Assembly (NCBI GenBank): GCA_045541495.1
Contig: JAZQJE010000048.1
Coordinates: 1 to 58,055 of the forward strand
DNA: 58,055 nt
Origin: RGIG3009 sp045541495
GTDB taxonomy: Bacteria; Bacillota; Clostridia; Oscillospirales; Acutalibacteraceae
Direction of reading: 5' to 3'
The number at the start of each line of letters is the position of its first letter. Positions within the stretch are counted from its first letter, which is position 1. Below the pieces are notes generated by a model. The model was not told the origin of the DNA, did no database searches, and saw only the letters and a list, made by a program, of their open reading frames with translations. A program made the translations under genes and the position numbers. Shown here piece after piece: positions 51,181 to 58,013 of this stretch.

Positions 51181-51426
51181 ATGTTAGATAAAACCATGAC
51201 CTTTAGTTTGAGCGGCGACAAAGATCAACAAATGAAACAGGTGTTGACCGCCGTATACGACGCACTCCGCGAAAAAGGGTATAATCCCATCAATCAGATC
51301 GTGGGATACATTCTGTCGGAGGATCCCACCTACATCACCACCCACAACAATGCCCGCAGCCTTATCCGTAAGGTGGATCGGGACGAGTTGTTACGTGCAA
51401 TGGTGCGTACGTATCTCAACGAATAA
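51181..51426 (+). CDS. ireB: IreB family regulatory phosphoprotein
   Basis: 81 aa, full length for the UPF0297/IreB family. MTFSLSGDKDQQMKQVLTAVYDALREKGYNPINQIVGYILSEDPTYIT matches the conserved core; in Enterococcus IreB is phosphorylated by the PASTA kinase IreK. The usual partners ruvX and a DUF1292 gene are not downstream; an unknown gene is. AGGAGG RBS. Confidence 0.92.
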   Translation: MLDKTMTFSLSGDKDQQMKQVLTAVYDALREKGYNPINQIVGYILSEDPTYITTHNNARSLIRKVDRDELLRAMVRTYLNE

Positions 51427-51443
51427 AGAAAGAGGGTTGCCCC

Positions 51444-51731
51444 ATGGCTGAAGCCGAAACCATTTTGACCTATAAAGGCAAACCGCTGGTACGCAGCGGC
51501 AACATGCTGTACTATGGTGATATGTCGGAAAAATGTGTCGTCGTATTGCAGATACTGTCCTCCAAAACCGTCGGCGACATGACGGTGGCGGAAAAAGTAC
51601 AGGTACAGTTGTTGTCCACCGATCCCGAAGTCCGTATGAAAGACCGCATCCTCAAAAAGAGCGAAAAGATCGGTCTCTACAATGCTATGGACATCGGCAG
51701 CATTTGGTTAGAGCGTACACTGAACAGTTAA
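51444..51731 (+). CDS. hypothetical protein downstream of ireB
   Basis: 95 aa, soluble, no signal or membrane segment. Beta-rich N-terminal half (ILTYKGKPLVRSGNMLYYGDMSEKCVVVLQIL), then a helix and a C-terminal strand. I do not recognise the family, but sequence and placement 17 nt after ireB suggest a conserved lineage-specific gene in the same operon. AGAGGG precedes the ATG. Confidence 0.75.
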   Translation: MAEAETILTYKGKPLVRSGNMLYYGDMSEKCVVVLQILSSKTVGDMTVAEKVQVQLLSTDPEVRMKDRILKKSEKIGLYNAMDIGSIWLERTLNS

Positions 51732-51814
51732 ACAACAAAAATCTCCCCGCATAGTGAACTGCCCCAAATTGTTTGGACAGCACAAAAACACCCTGTGGTA
51801 GAACAAAATTGAAT

Positions 51815-52376
51815 TTAGGCAACAAACTGACTTCGCTTTTCAAGTGGGGTCAGTTTTGTTTTTAGTTGGATACGCTGATGGTTGTAGAAATAGATGTATT
51901 GGTCAACGAGGAGGCGCGCCTCCTCGTAGGTCTGAAGTTTGACACGGTAAACGCATTCAGTTTTGAGAATGAAAAAGAAATTTTTGGTCAAAGCGTTGTC
52001 GTAAGGGTTTCCCCGTTTTGACATTGAAGGCGTAATGCCGTAAGATTGAGTTAGCTTGAAATATGCTGAGGCTGTATATTGAAAGCCTTGGTCACTGTGG
52101 AGTTGCAGTTCTGCGGTGACCTTCTCTTTTTTCTTAGCGGCTTGGATGGTGCTCAATACAAAATTAATGTTTTGCTCCGTTTCGGTCTTGTAGGCAACAA
52201 TACTGTTGTCATACAGATCACGAACGACAGATAGGTACAAAAAACCTTGCTTAGTGGGGGATATGCGAAATATCCGTGACCCACTTTTGATTTGGTTTAT
52301 TGACAGAGAAATCCCGATTGAGCAAATGGGGATAATAGTATAGGTGCTCGCCATAGTTGCGATATTTCTTTTTCAT
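51815..52376 (-). pseudogene. IS3 transposase orfB fragment with frameshift
   Basis: The retained part carries the DDE integrase core: SVNKPNQKWVTDISHI in one frame, then LYLSVVRDLYDNSIVAYKT, HSDQGFQYTASAYF and MSKRGNPYDNALTKNFFFILKTE in another. The frames meet at a run of five G at 52256-52260 (five C on the coding strand), where one base too many gives a stop at 52251. The N-terminal HTH region is absent, so it cannot be active. Confidence 0.85.
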
Positions 52377-52414
52377 ATAGGTTAATGTGTCGATATTCTC
52401 TTGTCATACAAAAT

Positions 52415-52455
52415 CCCCCTTTACGGTAGTTCTTTTGATTCTACCATAAAGGGGG
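52415..52455. repeat. hairpin at the inner right end of the IS relic
   Basis: CCCCCTTTACGGTAG (52415-52429) / CTACCATAAAGGGGG (52441-52455), one G-T pair, loop TTCTTTTGATT. Loop-proximal sequence GGTAGTTCTTT...ATTCTACC is identical to that of the terminator at 20666-20705. Confidence 0.75.
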
Positions 52456-52511
52456 TGTTTTTGTGCTGTCCAAACAATCTGGGGCAGTTCAGTCAACGGG
52501 CTGGTTTTTAT

Positions 52512-53342
52512 TTATTTAATAGCAATAAAGCTTGCTAAACTCCCCCGTTCTTTCCCCAAAACGCGGTGGGACCAGAACAAGTCGGGATGGCATTTGGTGC
52601 ACAGATCGGTGACCGTGATATGGTCTTCCCCCACACCCGCTTCTCGTAAAATGCGGTAATTGATTTCCCACAAATTGATATCAAATTTTTCACCGCGGTT
52701 GCGAAAACAACTGTCGTCAAAGAACGGTAAAGCCGTAAACGCCGTATACACCGGTTCGTCCACCTCAAAACAACAAGGGCCGATGGACGGACCAATGGCG
52801 GCCAAAATATCCTCCCGCTTGCACCCGTAATCGCGGCACATGCGATCCACCGTAACGGCACCGATACGGGCGACTGTCCCTTTCCACCCCGAATGGGACG
52901 TACCCACCACCCGTTTAATGGGGTCAACAAAAAACAGCGGTACACAATCGGCGTATTGCGTACATAAAACCACATCGGGTTCATCCGTCAGCAACCCGTC
53001 AATATCCGTATACCCCCGTTCACGGGTAACACCTCGACCGCGGTCGGCGGCGGTGGCGTTATAGATCACCGTATGGTGTTCTTGGGCGGAGATCACCACG
53101 TTCCGACTGTCCGTGCCCATAGCGGTGCAAAAGCGGTGAAAATTCTCCCGCACACAGTCATCTTCATCACCGCGGGTAAAACTTAAATTCATGGAAGAAA
53201 ACGATCCCTCGCTGACACCGCCCAGACGCGTGGAAAAGCCGTGACGGACAAATGGAACGGCATCAAAAGACGGAAAGGTATAGTAGACCAGACCGTCCTT
53301 ATTATGGGCGGTCAAGGTTTTGGTTCGAGGTAACGATTGCAT
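52512..53342 (-). CDS. pgeF: peptidoglycan editing factor / polyphenol oxidase PgeF (YfiH)
   Basis: 276-aa multicopper-fold-related protein. The metal/active-site residues appear as CTQYADCVPLFFVD, GTSHSGWKGTVARIG (HxxWKG) and IGPCCFEV, with TDLCTKCHPDLFWSHR at the C-terminus. The family acts on adenosine/purine nucleosides and in E. coli removes non-canonical amino acids from peptidoglycan precursors. ATG 53342 lies just beyond a sigma-A promoter; the ATG at 53369 overlaps the -10 and cannot be the start. Confidence 0.9.
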   Translation of the reverse strand: MQSLPRTKTLTAHNKDGLVYYTFPSFDAVPFVRHGFSTRLGGVSEGSFSSMNLSFTRGDEDDCVRENFHRFCTAMGTDSRNVVISAQEHHTVIYNATAADRGRGVTRERGYTDIDGLLTDEPDVVLCTQYADCVPLFFVDPIKRVVGTSHSGWKGTVARIGAVTVDRMCRDYGCKREDILAAIGPSIGPCCFEVDEPVYTAFTALPFFDDSCFRNRGEKFDINLWEINYRILREAGVGEDHITVTDLCTKCHPDLFWSHRVLGKERGSLASFIAIK

Positions 53343-53359
53343 ACATATCACCGAGGAGT

Positions 53360-53388
53360 AGTATACCATAGTCTTCGTTCCATTACAA
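53360..53388 (-). promoter_or_regulatory. sigma-A promoter of pgeF
   Basis: TTGTAA (53383-53388), 17 nt, TATACT (53360-53365) on the minus strand, overlapping the bofA stop. Confidence 0.7.
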
Positions 53389-53664
53389 TCCGAAAATCAC
53401 ATTTAGCAGCAACAAGGTGATCACACCCGGTACCCCTAACGCGCCACTGATAATAGCGGTAAAAACATTTAATCCTAAGGATACACCGGTAAACATACCT
53501 GTGACATTTACCGCCGCCAACGCGCAAGCTCCCTGCAACGCACCCGCCAATAACCGTCGAATCGGTTTTCCGCTACGAAACAGGACCATAAGCAGCCACA
53601 ACGCCGCTCCGCCCGCCAAGACCCATAACAGTACCATTAGCCACACACTCACCGTTGTCCACAT
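53383..53664 (-). CDS. bofA: pro-sigma-K processing inhibitor BofA family protein
   Basis: 93-aa membrane protein, two to three helices; the C-terminal GLNVFTAIISGALGVPGVITLLLLNVI is the BofA signature. In Bacillus BofA restrains the SpoIVFB protease that matures sigma-K. The ATG at 53664 has AAAGG directly against it and both lie in a perfect hairpin, so another start (GTG 53655 or ATG 53637) is possible. The longer frame to 53910 overlaps the deacetylase and is non-coding. Confidence 0.83.
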   Translation of the reverse strand: MWTTVSVWLMVLLWVLAGGAALWLLMVLFRSGKPIRRLLAGALQGACALAAVNVTGMFTGVSLGLNVFTAIISGALGVPGVITLLLLNVIFGL

Positions 53665-53694
53665 CCTTTCGTTAGACAATATGTGGACAACGGT
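53651..53694 (-). repeat. 14-bp perfect inverted repeat spanning the bofA start
   Basis: ACCGTTGTCCACAT (53651-53664) and ATGTGGACAACGGT (53681-53694) with a 16-nt loop. In the bofA mRNA the AAAGG sits in the loop and the start codon in the stem. Confidence 0.85.
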
Positions 53695-53703
53695 AGAAAT
53701 ATA

Positions 53704-53733
53704 ACAAGATCCTCCCGTTACAAGAGGATCTTG
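53704..53733. terminator. terminator of the polysaccharide deacetylase gene
   Basis: CAAGATCCTC, CCGTTACAA loop, GAGGATCTTG, followed by TTATATTTC on the minus strand. It sits between the deacetylase stop and bofA. Confidence 0.65.
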
Positions 53734-53744
53734 CATCGCTAATT

Positions 53745-54572
53745 TTATATGTGCAAAGTTTCGCCGCCGTGAACACAATAGACCGCGCCGTCTTTGTGAA
53801 TCCAAACATCTAAAACAGAGGGATTGTATATCACGGTTTCGTCTACACTGATCTCCAATTGCTTGTAGGCTTTGACATAATCGTAGATCTCGATGTTGGT
53901 GGCATACCATACATCATCCCGACCGCTGACGTATTCGGTAAACTCTTCCATGATATGCCAGTTGTTATGGCGGTCAAATTCAAAACTGTGTCCCCACACA
54001 TAGAAAAGCCAATTATCCTGCGGATGAAGAAGAGGCGTTTCCACAAACCGTTTGGCCAACTCCATCAACTTCTTATCCCCGTGATGGCAAGTGGGGTGCC
54101 ATGCCAACCAGTTTTCAGGGAAAAGGAATTTTCCCGTGGATTTTACCGTTCGTGCATACACGATACCGCATTTTTGCAAACATTCGATCACGTCATCGTT
54201 GTACGTACCGTATGGGTAGGCCATGCCCCGCGTGATGGTATGATACTGCTGTTCAATATTGTTTCTGTCTTCCAACACTTCCGTCAACAGGGACGGCAAC
54301 GGCAACCGTTCCAAAAACGGGTGGGTCAACCCGTGAGTAGCCACTTCGTGAGGAGAACCGCCGTACAACGCCTGCGCTTCGGACAATTTCATGCGGCCGT
54401 CGAATTGTTGTCGCTCGTAATCTTCGGGGGCATATAAGCCTGTATTGATATTAAACGTGCCTTTTAGTCCGTGCTTGTCCATCAGCTCGATCAACCGCAT
54501 ATCCTGCACCCGTCCGTCGTCGTAACTGAAGGTCAACACTTTCGACTTTCCGTCTTTTAATTTCATATACAT
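53745..54572 (-). CDS. polysaccharide deacetylase (CE4) family protein
   Basis: 275 aa with the NodB-type motifs: VLTFSYDDGRVQDMRLIELM (catalytic Asp and metal Asp), EVATHGLTHPFLE (metal His pair) and GMAYPYGTYNDDVIECL. There is no signal peptide or membrane anchor, so unlike cell-wall deacetylases it appears cytosolic, or its substrate is soluble. C-terminal beta region EISVDETVIYNPSVLDVWIHKD may be an accessory domain. GGAGAG sets ATG 54572. It is monocistronic. Confidence 0.86.
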   Translation of the reverse strand: MYMKLKDGKSKVLTFSYDDGRVQDMRLIELMDKHGLKGTFNINTGLYAPEDYERQQFDGRMKLSEAQALYGGSPHEVATHGLTHPFLERLPLPSLLTEVLEDRNNIEQQYHTITRGMAYPYGTYNDDVIECLQKCGIVYARTVKSTGKFLFPENWLAWHPTCHHGDKKLMELAKRFVETPLLHPQDNWLFYVWGHSFEFDRHNNWHIMEEFTEYVSGRDDVWYATNIEIYDYVKAYKQLEISVDETVIYNPSVLDVWIHKDGAVYCVHGGETLHI

Positions 54573-54672
54573 TGGAATCTCTCCGTTATGTCTTAAGCGG
54601 TACATATTTTACAATATACCATATCGTCCATAAGGTAGCAAGCAAATATTTGGCAATCATTTTCTCTGAAAC

Positions 54673-54710
54673 AACGAAAATCCGTCCTCTTTCGAGAACG
54701 GATTTTCGTT
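54673..54710. terminator. terminator-type hairpin of accessory unit A
   Basis: AACGAAAATCCGT...ACGGATTTTCGTT hairpin with an inner loop closed by TCTTTCGAGA. It lies downstream of the membrane-protein gene and its conserved box. Confidence 0.75.
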
Positions 54711-54715
54711 TGTCT

Positions 54716-54745
54716 CTCGTGTCCGAAAAAGAACTGGGTGAAAAC
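54716..54745 (-). repeat. conserved box A downstream of the membrane-protein gene
   Basis: Minus strand reads GTTTTCACCCAGTTCTTTTT then CGGACACGAG; translated it gives VFTQFFFGHE. Two more copies follow the next two accessory genes (55572-55601 and 56536-56568). Confidence 0.65.
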
Positions 54746-54765
54746 CGAGGATTTTACTTAAAAAT

Positions 54766-55296
54766 TTAAATTAAACAGTTGATAAATTCTCTTATTATTT
54801 CAAACGACATAAAAGCGACTGCAAACAGCATAATTGAAGAAACAATATATGTCAGAAATTTTATCCATTGCTTACCTACTGTTTTAGTATGCCGAACCAT
54901 TAGCACTGCTACAAATGAAATAACGGAAAGAAAATAGAGCCAAATACAAATAGCCGACAATTTTTCATTCAAAGTATCGACATACATAAAAAAATCGTCT
55001 GTTTCTATTTCCCAAGGTTCAATAGGTGTTTTAGGCACAAAAAAGTTCAATAACACACTAAGAACCAACGTTATCAAACTATAGATATAGAAAAGCAAAC
55101 CAGAAATGGTCATTTTGTTAATATCTTTTTTAAGACGCTTTTTTCGTTCAAAAAAAGACATTTCATCAACCAATAGCATTCTAAGTTTTGGATTATTGAT
55201 GATTATGTATTTACCATTTTGGAAGCGGCTATCATAACCTGAAATAAATCGACAAACAACAAAAGAAAGCATAAAGAGTAAATACATCATTATCAT
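54766..55296 (-). CDS. hypothetical four-helix membrane protein (accessory gene A)
   Basis: 176 aa, with predicted helices at about 2-18, 62-87, 112-134 and 143-166 and a charged cytosolic loop (ERKKRLKKDINK). I do not recognise a family. The gene is markedly AT-rich compared with the housekeeping genes, suggesting acquisition. It is the last of three accessory genes, each with a hairpin array on its upstream side, and it has a promoter like that of gene B. Confidence 0.72.
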   Translation of the reverse strand: MIMMYLLFMLSFVVCRFISGYDSRFQNGKYIIINNPKLRMLLVDEMSFFERKKRLKKDINKMTISGLLFYIYSLITLVLSVLLNFFVPKTPIEPWEIETDDFFMYVDTLNEKLSAICIWLYFLSVISFVAVLMVRHTKTVGKQWIKFLTYIVSSIMLFAVAFMSFEIIREFINCLI

Positions 55297-55317
55297 ACCA
55301 TCACCGCCTATGTGTAA

Positions 55318-55347
55318 TATAGCATAAAAGTGGTGGAGGGCGCAAGG
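55318..55347 (-). promoter_or_regulatory. conserved promoter of accessory gene A
   Basis: Minus strand TTGCGC, 18 nt (CCTCCACCACTTTTATGC), TATATT. The spacer is almost the same as that of gene B, so the two promoters are copies. Confidence 0.65.
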
Positions 55348-55351
55348 TCAA

Positions 55352-55568
55352 ATGAAATATGGCTTACGCCATATGAAATAATCCTTACGGATTATGAAAT
55401 ATTTTGCTAACGCAAAATGTGAAATAAAATTCGTTCCTTCATATGCTGCAGGCATATTTCATACGCGTTAGCGTATTTCATATTGCGTAGCAATATTTCA
55501 CTCGTTCCAAAGGAGCGAATTTCATTGAAAAAGAAAGACAAGTCTTTCGACTTGTCTTTTTTTTTCTG
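55352..55568. repeat. symmetric hairpin array 1
   Basis: Seven short hairpins, e.g. ATATGGC-TTAC-GCCATAT (55357-55374), ATAATCC-TTAC-GGATTAT (55378-55395), ATTTTGC-TAAC-GCAAAAT (55401-55418), ATATGC-TGCAG-GCATAT (55441-55457), ATACGC-GTTA-GCGTAT (55461-55476), ATATTGC-GTA-GCAATAT (55480-55496). Left hairpins are followed by GAAAT, right ones by its complement ATTTC. AAAATTCGTTCC in the middle is complementary to GGAGCGAATTT at the right end. The array closes with a GACAAGTC/GACTTGTC terminator hairpin (55537-55556). Contains no gene. Confidence 0.85.
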
Positions 55569-55571
55569 GCT

Positions 55572-55601
55572 CTACTGACCAAAAAAGAACTGGTCAAAAA
55601 C
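55572..55601 (-). repeat. conserved box B downstream of the lipoprotein gene
   Basis: Minus-strand GTTTTTGACCAGTTCTTTTT then TGGTCAGTAG; translated VFDQFFFGQ and stop. It is equivalent to boxes A and C and lies next to the terminator of array 1. Confidence 0.6.
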
Positions 55602-55635
55602 CTGATTCTCATATAAAATAATGCTATTTATACAA

Positions 55636-56268
55636 TTAGCCGCCTATGGTACACCACTCAATTTGCGTGGTATTGTTTTTCCAGTTGTCAATGTATACTT
55701 CCACTTCATCCTTGGTGGTGCTTTGCTTGCCTATTTTATAGATATTATCTTCATGGTTCTGAGAAGCAAGTGTATTTACCCGATAATCTAAACCGTTAAA
55801 CTCTATCTCGCACACATGAAAGTCCTCGCCGGTAATCTTAAAACTATCATCAAGAATATACGATACTGTCAAAAATGTTCCATTTGTCTTAACATTTTGT
55901 AAATCGATATTATCATCCACCATATATCCGACGGCCTTTTCTCCATCATATCTTAAAATCAGAAAATAGCTTAACGTCGCGTCTACCATTAGCAATTCCT
56001 CAATACCGTCCGAATCAAAATCAGCAAAGGTATAATAAGAAGGCACAAAAATATTCAGTGCGTTACTATATGTAGGATATCTGAATTTCTCCAAATTCTC
56101 CTCAGTAGTTTTATCCACATAAACATTGTGAACTGTAAAATTTTCTTCTTTATTTAAAACTTTTGTTAAAACAGTTTTAGCCTCATCGTTCTTCTTTTCA
56201 GTGTTGTTGCATCCACTAAAAACCAAACACATGAGTAAACAAAGGAAAATAGCTAATAGTTTTTTCAT
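55636..56268 (-). CDS. putative lipoprotein (accessory gene B)
   Basis: 210 aa with a lipoprotein signal (MKKLLAIFLCLLMCLVFSGC, lipidated C20). The mature part has a calcium-loop-like DFDSDG at 83-88 in a context (YYTFADFDSDGIEELLMVD) reminiscent of FG-GAP/VCBS-type proteins, and a beta-rich C-terminal half. No family assigned. The gene is AT-rich. AAGGAAG RBS and a conserved promoter immediately next to array 2. Confidence 0.76.
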   Translation of the reverse strand: MKKLLAIFLCLLMCLVFSGCNNTEKKNDEAKTVLTKVLNKEENFTVHNVYVDKTTEENLEKFRYPTYSNALNIFVPSYYTFADFDSDGIEELLMVDATLSYFLILRYDGEKAVGYMVDDNIDLQNVKTNGTFLTVSYILDDSFKITGEDFHVCEIEFNGLDYRVNTLASQNHEDNIYKIGKQSTTKDEVEVYIDNWKNNTTQIEWCTIGG

Positions 56269-56288
56269 ACAAACACTTCCTTGAGCGT

Positions 56289-56317
56289 ATTATAGCATAA
56301 AAGCGGTGGAGACGCAA
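56289..56317 (-). promoter_or_regulatory. conserved promoter of accessory gene B
   Basis: Minus strand TTGCGT (56312-56317), 17 nt (CTCCACCGCTTTTATGC), TATAAT (56289-56294). It abuts array 2 and resembles the promoter of gene A. Confidence 0.75.
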
Positions 56318-56323
56318 GAGGTA

Positions 56324-56530
56324 GTGAAATCGTGCTACGCACGGTGAAATCAAAGGCTTTCGCCTTTGGTGAAATATTTTGCCATAGGCAAAATGTGAAA
56401 TTAAATCCCCCCACCGCCGCAGCGATTTCACCCGAACGAAGTGAGGATTTCACATTGCGAAGCAATATTTCACCCACCCGCAAGGGTGGATTTAGTTGAA
56501 AAAAGTCCTGTTCGAAAGAACAGGACTTTT
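56324..56530. repeat. symmetric hairpin array 2
   Basis: Hairpins CGTGC-TAC-GCACG (56331-56343), CAAAGGC-TTTC-GCCTTTG (56351-56368), ATTTTGCC-ATA-GGCAAAAT (56376-56394), an imperfect one around 56432-56446, ATTGC-GAA-GCAAT (56454-56466) and CCACCC-GCAA-GGGTGG (56474-56489). The left ones are separated by GTGAAAT (four copies), the right ones by its exact complement ATTTCAC (three copies). TTAAATCCCCCCACC mid-array complements GGGTGGATTTA at the right end. It ends in the terminator hairpin GTCCTGTTC-GAAA-GAACAGGAC (56505-56526). No gene inside. Confidence 0.88.
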
Positions 56531-56535
56531 TTCTG

Positions 56536-56568
56536 TCATTCGTATCCGAAAAAGAACTGTGTGAAAAC
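56536..56568 (-). repeat. conserved box C downstream of the XRE gene
   Basis: Minus strand GTTTTCACACAGTTCTTTTT then CGGATACGAATGA, read as VFTQFFFGYE and stop. It sits between the XRE gene and the terminator of array 2. Confidence 0.65.
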
Positions 56569-56578
56569 CGAAAATTTT

Positions 56579-57400
56579 CTAAAAAACATAGTCACTTATG
56601 CTTGTTGTATCTCTCAAAGCTATAAAAACTTTTTCTTTTGATAAAAGACTTGCTAATTTGTATATTCCAATAACATAGGCAAATTCCGAAGTTTTAAAGT
56701 AACATTCCATTTCACCTTTTTGATTATAATCTATCTCGCACAATTTTAGCGAAACCATATTATTTATGACTTTTGCAACTTCTTCCTCGTCGAGACCACA
56801 CTCCTTTGGTATTACGTTAGCCATAAACAACCAAGTGCTTTTTCTGTTGTTATTAAAAGCGTGATTATATACATATGATATAACTTTTCTAAAATTACAA
56901 TCGCTTAATTTGTTAAGGATATTTGCAAAATATGCAGATTCGAATATTTTTTCTTCACCAATTTCCTTAAAATGCTTATCAATAAACGAAAACGTATCAT
57001 TTATAAACACACACCCAGATTCATTTGAAAAACAAGCAATAGATTTCCCCTTTTCAAGCGACAATTTTTGGAATTCATATTGCTCTTCATCTGATTTATC
57101 AATATGAGTAAATCTAAACTTTGAATTATCAAAGAAAAATCTATGCAAAATATCAAATGCAATTTCAGGGAAATTGTCAGCTGTAATTTGTTTTATAGTT
57201 CTTTCTTCGATTTCATACAATTGGTCAAATGTTATATTTAACGCCTTAACAATCCTTGGCAGTAATAATACATCTGGTAATGTAACATCCAATTCCCATT
57301 TTGAAACGGCTTGATTGCTAACACCAACAAGTTGTCCTAATTCTTCTTGTGTCATTTTAAGAGATTTTCTATATAATGCGATTTGACTACCTATACTCAT
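56579..57400 (-). CDS. XRE-family transcriptional regulator (accessory gene C)
   Basis: 273 aa. An N-terminal Cro/C1 HTH (IALYRKSLKMTQEELGQLVGVSNQAVSKWELDVTLPDVLLLPRI, within residues 8-51) and a long C-terminal region without a recognised domain, with a wHTH-like tail (LDEEEVAKVINNMVSLKLCEID). It is AT-rich like genes A and B. AAGGAGGG RBS and own promoter. It may regulate the accessory stretch or itself. The operator could be in the symmetric array upstream. Confidence 0.85.
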   Translation of the reverse strand: MSIGSQIALYRKSLKMTQEELGQLVGVSNQAVSKWELDVTLPDVLLLPRIVKALNITFDQLYEIEERTIKQITADNFPEIAFDILHRFFFDNSKFRFTHIDKSDEEQYEFQKLSLEKGKSIACFSNESGCVFINDTFSFIDKHFKEIGEEKIFESAYFANILNKLSDCNFRKVISYVYNHAFNNNRKSTWLFMANVIPKECGLDEEEVAKVINNMVSLKLCEIDYNQKGEMECYFKTSEFAYVIGIYKLASLLSKEKVFIALRDTTSISDYVF

Positions 57401-57428
57401 AAATCGTTACCCTCCTTATTACAATTTA

Positions 57429-57457
57429 ATTATAAACCACAATATAATTTATGTAAA
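57429..57457 (-). promoter_or_regulatory. sigma-A promoter of the XRE gene
   Basis: TTTACA (57452-57457), 17 nt, TATAAT (57429-57434) on the minus strand. Unlike the promoters of genes A and B. Confidence 0.75.
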
Positions 57458-57529
57458 TGGAGTGTTTTTATATTTATGGTAAAAAGGTAACAAAAAAATC
57501 GCAGTTTGGTTGGAAACGCCTTATAAATC

Positions 57530-57735
57530 AGTGATATTCTGTGCTGTCGCACAGAGTGATATTTTCACTTCGTGAAAGTTATATTGAAACCTGCGGTTTC
57601 AGTGATATTATATTCGCCTTTAAAACTCGCGTAGCGAATATCACTTGCGAAGCAAATATAACTGAGCGAAGCTCAATATAACTCGCCGAAGGCGAATATA
57701 ACTGAAAAAACTCTTGTTCTTTCGAACAAGAATTT
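57530..57735. repeat. symmetric hairpin array 3
   Basis: Left half: CTGTGC-TGTC-GCACAG (57539-57554), TTCAC-TTC-GTGAA (57564-57576), GAAACC-TGC-GGTTTC (57586-57600), separated by AGTGATATT (one variant AGTTATATT). Right half: CGC-GTA-GCG (57628-57636), TTGC-GAA-GCAA (57645-57655), GAGC-GAA-GCTC (57664-57674), CGCC-GAA-GGCG (57684-57694), separated by AATATCACT once and AATATAACT three times, the exact complements. TATTCGCC mid-array complements GGCGAATA at the right end. It closes with a TCTTGTTC/GAACAAGA hairpin followed by T-run, then tRNA-Asn. Confidence 0.9.
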
Positions 57736-57739
57736 TTTC

Positions 57740-57815
57740 TGGCGCCCCAAACAGGACTCGAACCTGTGACAACTCGGTTAACAGCCGAGTGCTCTACCGA
57801 CTGAGCTATTAGGGC
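57740..57815 (-). tRNA. tRNA-Asn (GTT)
   Basis: Minus-strand cloverleaf; anticodon stem CTCGG/CCGAG encloses CTGTTAA, anticodon GTT. The acceptor GCCCTAA pairs with TTGGGGC, and CCA is encoded. It lies between the accessory stretch and 5S rRNA, co-oriented with 5S. Confidence 0.95.
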
Positions 57816-57821
57816 AAAAAT

Positions 57822-57937
<116 letters not shown>

Positions 57938-58013
57938 TTTTTACCGTGCCTTTCGGCACTCTATATTAAACAGCTTATGCCGTTTAATGCCATTTTATTC
58001 AGTTTTTTAAAAA

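Larger units (their letters stand above)
51755..52491 (-). mobile_element. relic of an IS3-family insertion sequence
   Basis: The element is bounded by long terminal inverted repeats: TGAACTGCCCCAAATTGTTT at the left (51755-51793) and its complement at the right (52453-52491), differing at about one of 39 positions. The ends TG...CA and the IS150-like GCCCCA core suit IS3. It is only 737 bp, about half normal, because the 5' part (orfA and the N-terminus of orfB) is missing. No target duplication is seen. It lies between arms of what looks like a broken terminator. Confidence 0.85.

Noticed and set aside
53665..53910. Extension of bofA
   Set aside because: It runs through a terminator and antisense-like sequence of the deacetylase end; it has no membrane or BofA features.
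55352..57735. CRISPR array
   Set aside because: Units are self-complementary hairpins of varying sequence, the spacer is the repeated part and is 5-9 nt long, and orientation flips in the middle; no cas genes are present.
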